A stretch of DNA of 64,000 nt from Undaria pinnatifida (taxonomy: Eukaryota > Sar > Phaeophyceae > Laminariales > Alariaceae). Shown in pieces: positions 57,167 through 64,000 of this stretch. The stretch spans positions 11,630,120 to 11,694,119 of the forward strand of contig JABAKD010000002.1 of the NCBI GenBank assembly GCA_012845835.1, read 5' to 3'. The notes under the pieces are model-generated. The model made no database searches, had not been told where the DNA came from, and saw only the letters and a program-made list of their open reading frames with translations. Position 1 is the first letter of the stretch, and each line of letters begins with the position of its first letter. The position numbers and the translations under genes are program-made.

Positions 57167-59627
57167 CTAGGCATCGCGAGCTCAGCATCCACGCGAGTCT
57201 CGACCAGGCTCAATATATTTTTTCGGGCAGAGTGGAACCGTGGGTAGGGTTCAAGGATATATAACTCCTTATTAGCTAAATCCAAAGTCAGGCATATACG
57301 CGGTGCTGCTGTGAATCGTGTGCAGTTTTAATTCAGCGTTCGCCACGCGCCCAGGACGCTACCTGATTGGCTGGGTGAATCGGTTCTAGGTCTGTTACTA
57401 TTATCGTACACACATACATTCCCTACCGCATGCATCAAGTAGTGGCGGGTTTAGGCGGGAACATTGTATTCATCTAGCTCTACTTTATACAGGGGGATAA
57501 ACGAGGAGTACATCAAGATTTTTGGATCACACAGTACCAAAACAAAGCGTTGAGCACTCTACTGCTACCTTCAACTTATGGAAAATCCTACCACGTACGC
57601 GACACATACATACCGAAATTGTTGCCACCGACCAATCAATTTTTATTGTACACAACATCCAAGTGCGGCATTTGCTGGTCAACCCTTTCCATAACCACCA
57701 AGTAGTAAGAGTAAACACATGTAATATGTGACGTACTAGTATATAGCATCGAGAGCACTATTATTCCATGTACGGTATACACAGCATCCCCTGACCACAG
57801 GTAATTATTCGTTTGCGCGTACATCAGTGCGACAACGTGCACCCACCGCTAAATGACACTCCTCTCGCTGAGTACTACTCTTTTTTTGGAGCAAAGCACT
57901 AGATCATGCCACAAGTTTCCTCTAACAAGAGCAGTAGTAGCAGTGGGGTTTATCTATGTATATGAGTACGTAACCATTGCAATAGGTGAAAACATAATTT
58001 TTACGTGTGTTACGTGTCTCCTTTTTCGCCTTGCGACGCCCCCGGGATTTCACGTCACCCACCTCTCGAAGGGGAACCTTGTACGCGGGTATATAAATGT
58101 CGTTCAGAACTAACTTCCAGAGAAGTTCCGGGTACGGGTATGAATGCCCTGCAGAACTTACTTACAGAAGTTCTTTGTTGGGTAATAAGTTACAACCTCC
58201 GTTCCTTTTGCTGCCTCGGTAAGGCATGCTGCGAAGCATATGCCCAAGCAGGCTTGTAGCGAGTGAAGGGGGTCTTTCTAGCGGGTGTAAGGCCGGATTC
58301 ACCCTCAAGGAGTGATACCTTCTTGCTGCTGCATGTGGCCGCGAGGCTTAAACGTGGAGGTGGAGTTGGGTCGTACGTGATGCGTTAGGCACGGTCACCT
58401 ACGATACGTGCGTCTTTTTAGGCCGCAGCGGCAGAGCAGCAATTATTAATCGGGATGCTCGTGCGCGGAGGCAGGCGCCACCACGAGCCACGCTACGTCT
58501 CAGTCTCGGTTTGCGTGGAGGGAGCTGCGCCGGCAGGAGGCTGGATTCGACGACGAAGGAGGAGGGCGACTGTCCGTCGATGGGCGGGGAAGAGACGGAT
58601 TGAACTCTCCCTGAACGAGAATTTTTGTTTTTCAAATCAGCACCGCAAGCTGCGTGGAGCATTTTGTTTTTTTGAGACGGGGGAAAAAGGGAACCGATTT
58701 TTTTTTATAATTGAGTGTCAACGAGAGCAAGTGCGAAGGAGCGGGCCGAGTGAGCTGAGGCGATGAGGCGGCCATGGAGAACCACAGCGAGAGGATGGCA
58801 CGCGGAGACCCACGACCCGCACGTACAACATTATCATGAGAGCAGCGATTGTCTTTTTTTCAGGGTTTTTTTACGAGGCAGTAGTACATACAGCATGTTA
58901 CTTACCTCACTGATTTTTGTAGAGTTTGTAGAAGAGTTGTATACCCTTCATGGGAAACGACCCCCCGCAATTCTCAATTTTCAGGCACGGGCGTCGTAGC
59001 TGCGCTGCAACCTGTCAAATAACTCGGGAAGGCGGGCCGATCATAGATATTTGTATTGTGGTTTTTTGTTGGATTGCCTTTGCTTTCTCACTGCATGCCT
59101 GCGAGTCGTCACTCTGACAGCACTCCAGACAGCAGGCGCGTTCATCAGTGCTCACGATTACCGTGCAGTTTGTACGGTGCAGACAGCCCAACCGTTGTAG
59201 TTTGTAGCCGCAAGTTGGTTAGTTGTGGGAACGGGAATCTCTATGTAGTAATTGAGTGGATACCCGCGGCCATGTGAGCTCAGTTTGCACATTGGATTTT
59301 TTTACTTGTGCACCTTCTTCGTATCGTGCGTCTTAGGCGGGAAAGCGTAGTATTTCTCGGACGAATTTTGATTTTATTCGGTTTTTCGGATTTTCGTTGG
59401 GCTCCAGCACCTTTGTGTGACAACGGGCTCTAGATTTTTTTACGAGAGTTATGAGAAAACAACAACCCGGGGTAAAGACCCCGGGTATGGTTTGTGCGTC
59501 CCCTACAGAACACAACAACCTCTTGCATTAATCCACGTGGGTTAATCCACGGAAGCACCAAGTCACCGGTTCAATTTTCTCAGGTCACAAGTACAACACG
59601 TACCTGTACAAGTACGCTGTACTATTT
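57167..59627. other. unassigned region
   Basis: No gene, RNA or repeat was recognised in about 2.4 kb. Arg-rich frames near 58400-58770 are composition artefacts. Confidence 0.3.
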
Positions 59628-60072
59628 TGTTTTTTAACGGAGGATAAGAGCTATTTTAGACACACGCACCCAGGCCTCCAATCCCTTGTCCCTAGTGTCT
59701 CACCGCTTCTAGTATGTGTTCCCTCCGTGTATCCCTTCATGCTGATTCCTCCCGTCTGCTTGTTACAACAGCTGCCTGCAAACACCAGTCTTGTCTCACG
59801 CAGTCCTCTTCCAAGCGCTAGTGCTATGCAACAGATCTCAGGATGAAACCTCCAACAATTCCTTGCGGTAACGGTCGCTGTACTCAGGCTCGGTTAGCAG
59901 TCACTCACGCTCGTGTCAGATCAAGTTCAGGTTCCTTTTTCCCTCGTTTGGTTTTGTGTGTTTTTGGACTGAGACCGTGAGCGGTACTCTTTTTAGACGG
60001 ACTAGAGTTGTACAGACCTAGGCAGCATTCCGCTACGTATGTTACGTGACGTCATGTCAATCCGCCGCAACA
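59628..60072 (-). repeat. 3' LTR of the minus-strand gypsy element (445 bp)
   Basis: Ends ATCCGCCGCAACA on the plus strand, as at 43683 and 49143. The left end is slightly changed (TGTTTTTTAACGG). Confidence 0.8.
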
Positions 60073-60354
60073 CCCTCCCAGCACGGCTTCCTGAGGATAC
60101 CGTGCTAACCGGGCTGCGGATACACTGGAGTAAGAGTGAGGGCCTTGTCCCACACTTAGTCGTGTTTCGATTACCCTAAGGCTCGAATGAGTGACGTCTA
60201 CCATTTCATGGATAGGCGTCTTTCCGGGGGTAGGGACCCTGGGCCTCGCGCTTTTTCGCATTAGGTCCCAGATCGGTACTGCTGGACTTGCTAGATTTTC
60301 TCATCAAGCGCACCAGCTGAAAGCCTCATATCCACCACTTCCCGGCTTTTCCCG

Positions 60355-60718
60355 TTAACCCGGGTAGGCCGAGGCTTTGATCTTGCCCACTAGTCGACCT
60401 TCGGCTAACGTCATCTCCCATTCGGTGCAATGACAAGCTTGGCCTATTGAGTATCTGCTTCCGATGGGTCTGCGGGTGTGAATGCGACGGCTGGCTAGTA
60501 CTGCAAGACTTCGAGTACTAGTTCCGTCCACATCTTCAACTCCTAAGGTTTCGAGGTGTACGGCGTCGAGCATTGGCCCCTGTGGCTCTTTGTTTGGGAA
60601 CCGCGACATGGTGTCCGGGAGCTGATGTTGTGTCCCCGGCCTCCACTTCAAGGTTATGTCGTGCACCATCAACCTCAGAGCCCAGCGGTGGTATTTCGGT
60701 GTGAGAAATTGGCTTTTG
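60355..60718 (-). pseudogene. gypsy RNase H end fused to pol C-terminus
   Basis: Reads KSQFLTPKYHRWALRLMVHD and LKWRPGTQHQLPDTMSR, the end of the RNase H domain and its exit. It then continues to the family's C-terminus KASAYPG with no integrase between them, so an internal deletion removed at least 400 codons. Confidence 0.8.
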
Positions 60719-60720
60719 TA

Positions 60721-61600
60721 GGGGGATTGAAGCACCTCGCCGCGTTGTGCACAATCACACGCTTCGCACGTGATGCCGCGCCTTCCCCCTCGGGACGCGC
60801 GACGCGACAGCCCGCAGTTGGCACCGCTGAATCACCGCATTTCGGTATGTTCACCTCGCCAGCATGCCCCCCGAAAGCCTTGAGCCCTCGTGATCGGCGG
60901 GTGTGTCTTTGCTGCCCGACTTGAACCTTCAGCGGATCAAATTGTGCCTGTACTGCGAGATATCACAGAACCTAGTCAATCAACCCGATTCGAACCTCGC
61001 CCTCATCAGATGTGGAGCCTGCTGCTGCAGCCCCTCCACGCTGGGTGCGATGCTGGGACATCGCCTCTAGCGGCCCTTCGTACGACCACAGCAGACCTCG
61101 TTCGGAGTCCTGAGGCAGCATATATATGGACACCGCTCTCATCGGGTCAGAGGGCTTCCTGCCGAAACGCGGCCCAATGCACACCTACCTGCTGCTGTCG
61201 CAATCGTACCAGAAAGGAATCCCTGACTAACGTCGGTGTGTTCAACCTGAACTATCGATAATTGTAGACACGCCTAAGCTAGGCAAGGTCTACTGACCAG
61301 AAAGTGTCCCCCCTTAGCCTGAGGGAGGCTGGTCAGCACCATTCAGGTGCTAGGAAAGGAGAGATAAGTAGTTGTATTAGCTCCGAACACAAGAAAACAC
61401 GCGATCTTAACTTCATCCCCGAATACCCATATCAGAATCAGGAAGAGGATAAGTAGAAACCGCTATTAAAGTAGTTGTCTTCAGATCTAGATAACGTTCA
61501 CACACCACATCAGATCCTCAACAGTCAATCACCAGAAAGAAGATCAACTGTCATGTCTTACCAACAACACTACACACTCTCTGGTGCTCCACTGTCCACA
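60721..61600 (+). mobile_element. 3' part of the 3.2-kb LTR-type element inserted in gypsy pol
   Basis: Interior sequence (60721-61262) matches 35230-35900 and the reverse of 16190-16750, followed by a complete terminal repeat (61263-61600, 338 bp). It separates two parts of the gypsy RNase H, which read on at both sides. Confidence 0.8.
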
Positions 61601-61665
61601 AAAGTCAACGCCGAACAGTCGGTGATGAGCGTGACCGGCCGCCCCCAAAGAAGGGATTGGAATTT

Positions 61666-62654
<989 letters not shown>

Positions 62655-63903
62655 ATTCACTGCCCACATGACTGTCATGCATTTAAGGTCTATTGCTGGA
62701 TTTTTGGAGTCCCCTCTCGATCACATTTTGCTGCCGTACGCGATCACCTTCACCATTCCTTCGATGCATTGCGTTAGCACCGCTCCTGCTCCTATCTCAC
62801 TAGCATCGGTGGACAGCGAGAACAGTTCTGTCCACACCAGCAGGGCTAGATCTGGAGGTGACGTCAAAGCCTCGATAAGCGCATTTAAAGCCTTGTTCTG
62901 CTCTCTAAACCGTGGATCTCTCAGCAAGTCGGAAATGGACGCCACCACTGTGCTATACTGGGGTACGAATTGCCTTGGGTACCCTGTCATGCCCAGTAGC
63001 ACTCGCACTTCCTCCACCGTGTTCGGCCTTGACAGCTGCGTGATAGCATCAATCTTGTTCGGGGCCGGCCTGGTACCAAGTCTATCCACGATCATGTCGA
63101 CGAACTCCATGACCGACTGACAGAAAAGCGATTGCTGGAGATTTACGGTCAAACGTCCTTGCCGTAGACACTGACGTTTCTCGCAGCAGTCCCCATTGAT
63201 CTTCAAGGGTTTTCGACGGGATGGCGATGTCATCCAACCAGTTCTTGATTCCCCTATCCTTGACGGTTAACAGTCGCCCTCCCACGTAGTTGGCAAACGC
63301 GGATGGCACTGTCGTCAACCCGAGGCCGCAGCGAACGTGTTCGTACAGCTTTCTGTCAGCGTCTCGAAATGCCGTCAGCTGTCGATCGTCCTCATGGATC
63401 TCGAGCTGTAAGAATCCTGAAGCTAAATCGATGCTGGAGAAATACTTCGACCCTTCCATCTCATCCACAATATGCTGCAAGTCTCCGAGTCCACCACTCT
63501 GTAATTTGAAAAGCGCATTGATACCTCGAAAATCCTGCACAACCCGCACTGTCCCATCTTTCTTGTGAACCGTCGAACAATTGGCGGCCCACTCGGAAGT
63601 TGATTCCCGAATGGATCCATTCTTCAGGAGCTTCACCACCTCAGTCTGAATCATTTCGCGCTGTTCCGGGCTGTAGTGTCGAACGGGCGCCACGTATGGC
63701 TCGACGTTGGGATCTTTGAGCTTCAGTCGCATGGGCACTCCTTTGCATGCTGGTACGCTATTGGGGTTGACCGCGAACACGTCGATGTACTCGTTAAGAA
63801 TGCCTATTAGCGTGTGTGTCCTTTTTGCTCGGACTGAGCTGTCCGAAGTTGGCCTCTCCCAGGTCCACCTAGGGGGCTTCGCTTGGAATCTCTGTGATTT
63901 CAC
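62655..63903 (-). pseudogene. Ty3/gypsy reverse transcriptase and RNase H start
   Basis: The frame 63903-63082 carries the RT fingers and palm: KLLKNGSIRESTSEWAANC, KKDGTVRVVQDFRGINALF, SSIDLASGFLQLEI (first catalytic Asp) and IKNWLDDIAIPS (LDD of the YxDD box, Tyr replaced by Trp/Leu context). A frameshift near 63190 leads to LLGMTGYPRQFVPQYS and FSLSTDASEIGAGAVLTQ (RNase H first Asp). It ends at the Helitron-like insertion. Protease and gag would lie right of the window. Confidence 0.85.
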
Positions 63904-64000
63904 CCCCTTTGTTGCATTGCTCCGGTGGTTCCCCTTGGTATTTTTCCTTGATCACCTCATTCTGCTTCGGGCTTGTCGGTTTCTCCGACACCGGGTTCAT

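Overview
The window is eukaryotic, non-coding-rich and repeat-dense. Genes are broken by GT-AG introns, and the intergenic space is packed with LTR retrotransposons, tRNA-derived SINEs, a LINE fragment, a Helitron-like pair, minisatellites and a large terminal-inverted-repeat (TIR) DNA transposon. A stramenopile, plausibly a brown alga, fits the style (roughly 50% GC, intron-rich ATG2, diverged copia/gypsy families, a Crinkler/RHS-type ATPase relic). The lineage is an inference, not something the sequence proves.

Layout. 1-5.7 kb: C-terminal part of an autophagy ATG2 gene (+), six exons, with a SINE in one intron. 5.7-12.6 kb: mostly unassigned, with a degenerate tandem repeat, one unassigned ORF and a decayed Crinkler/RHS-like ATPase on the minus strand. 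12.6-14.0 kb: a Helitron-like element with the C-terminal part of a PIF1-type helicase; an internally deleted sister copy lies at 61.7-62.7 kb. 15.8-19.0 kb: a complete non-autonomous LTR-type element with about 337 bp terminal repeats and a 4-bp target duplication; partial relatives lie at 35.0, 55.2 and 60.7 kb. 19.8-22.3 kb: a coiled-coil ORF (-) and a higher-order minisatellite.

22.757-30.474 kb is the highlight. It is a 7,718-bp DNA transposon with perfect 25-bp TIRs and a perfect 8-bp target duplication, inserted into a reverse-transcriptase-like ORF whose frame is restored when the element is removed. It carries one large multi-exon gene: a putative RNase H-fold (D...D...E) transposase with N-terminal zinc-ribbon region, an embedded DnaQ-type 3'-5' exonuclease domain and a C-terminal zinc-binding tail. 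Three lesions are visible in its coding sequence.

31-34 kb: a decayed Ty1/copia element (gag, protease, integrase; no RT seen). 34-37 kb: minisatellite, CAA repeats and an LTR-element fragment. 37-41.9 kb: gag fragments, a foldback tRNA-related repeat, then a Ty3/gypsy integrase with its 3' LTR. 41.9-53 kb: a 1.3-1.5 kb repeat present twice, further gypsy LTRs, a LINE 3' end, SINEs and a degenerate ~200-bp satellite. 53-59.6 kb: unassigned sequence plus a truncated inverted copy of the 15.8-19.0 kb element, itself hit by a SINE. 59.6-64 kb: a minus-strand gypsy element cut by two nested insertions and running off the right edge.

The only evident host gene is ATG2; most of the rest is transposable-element archaeology in which several copies serve as each other's empty sites.
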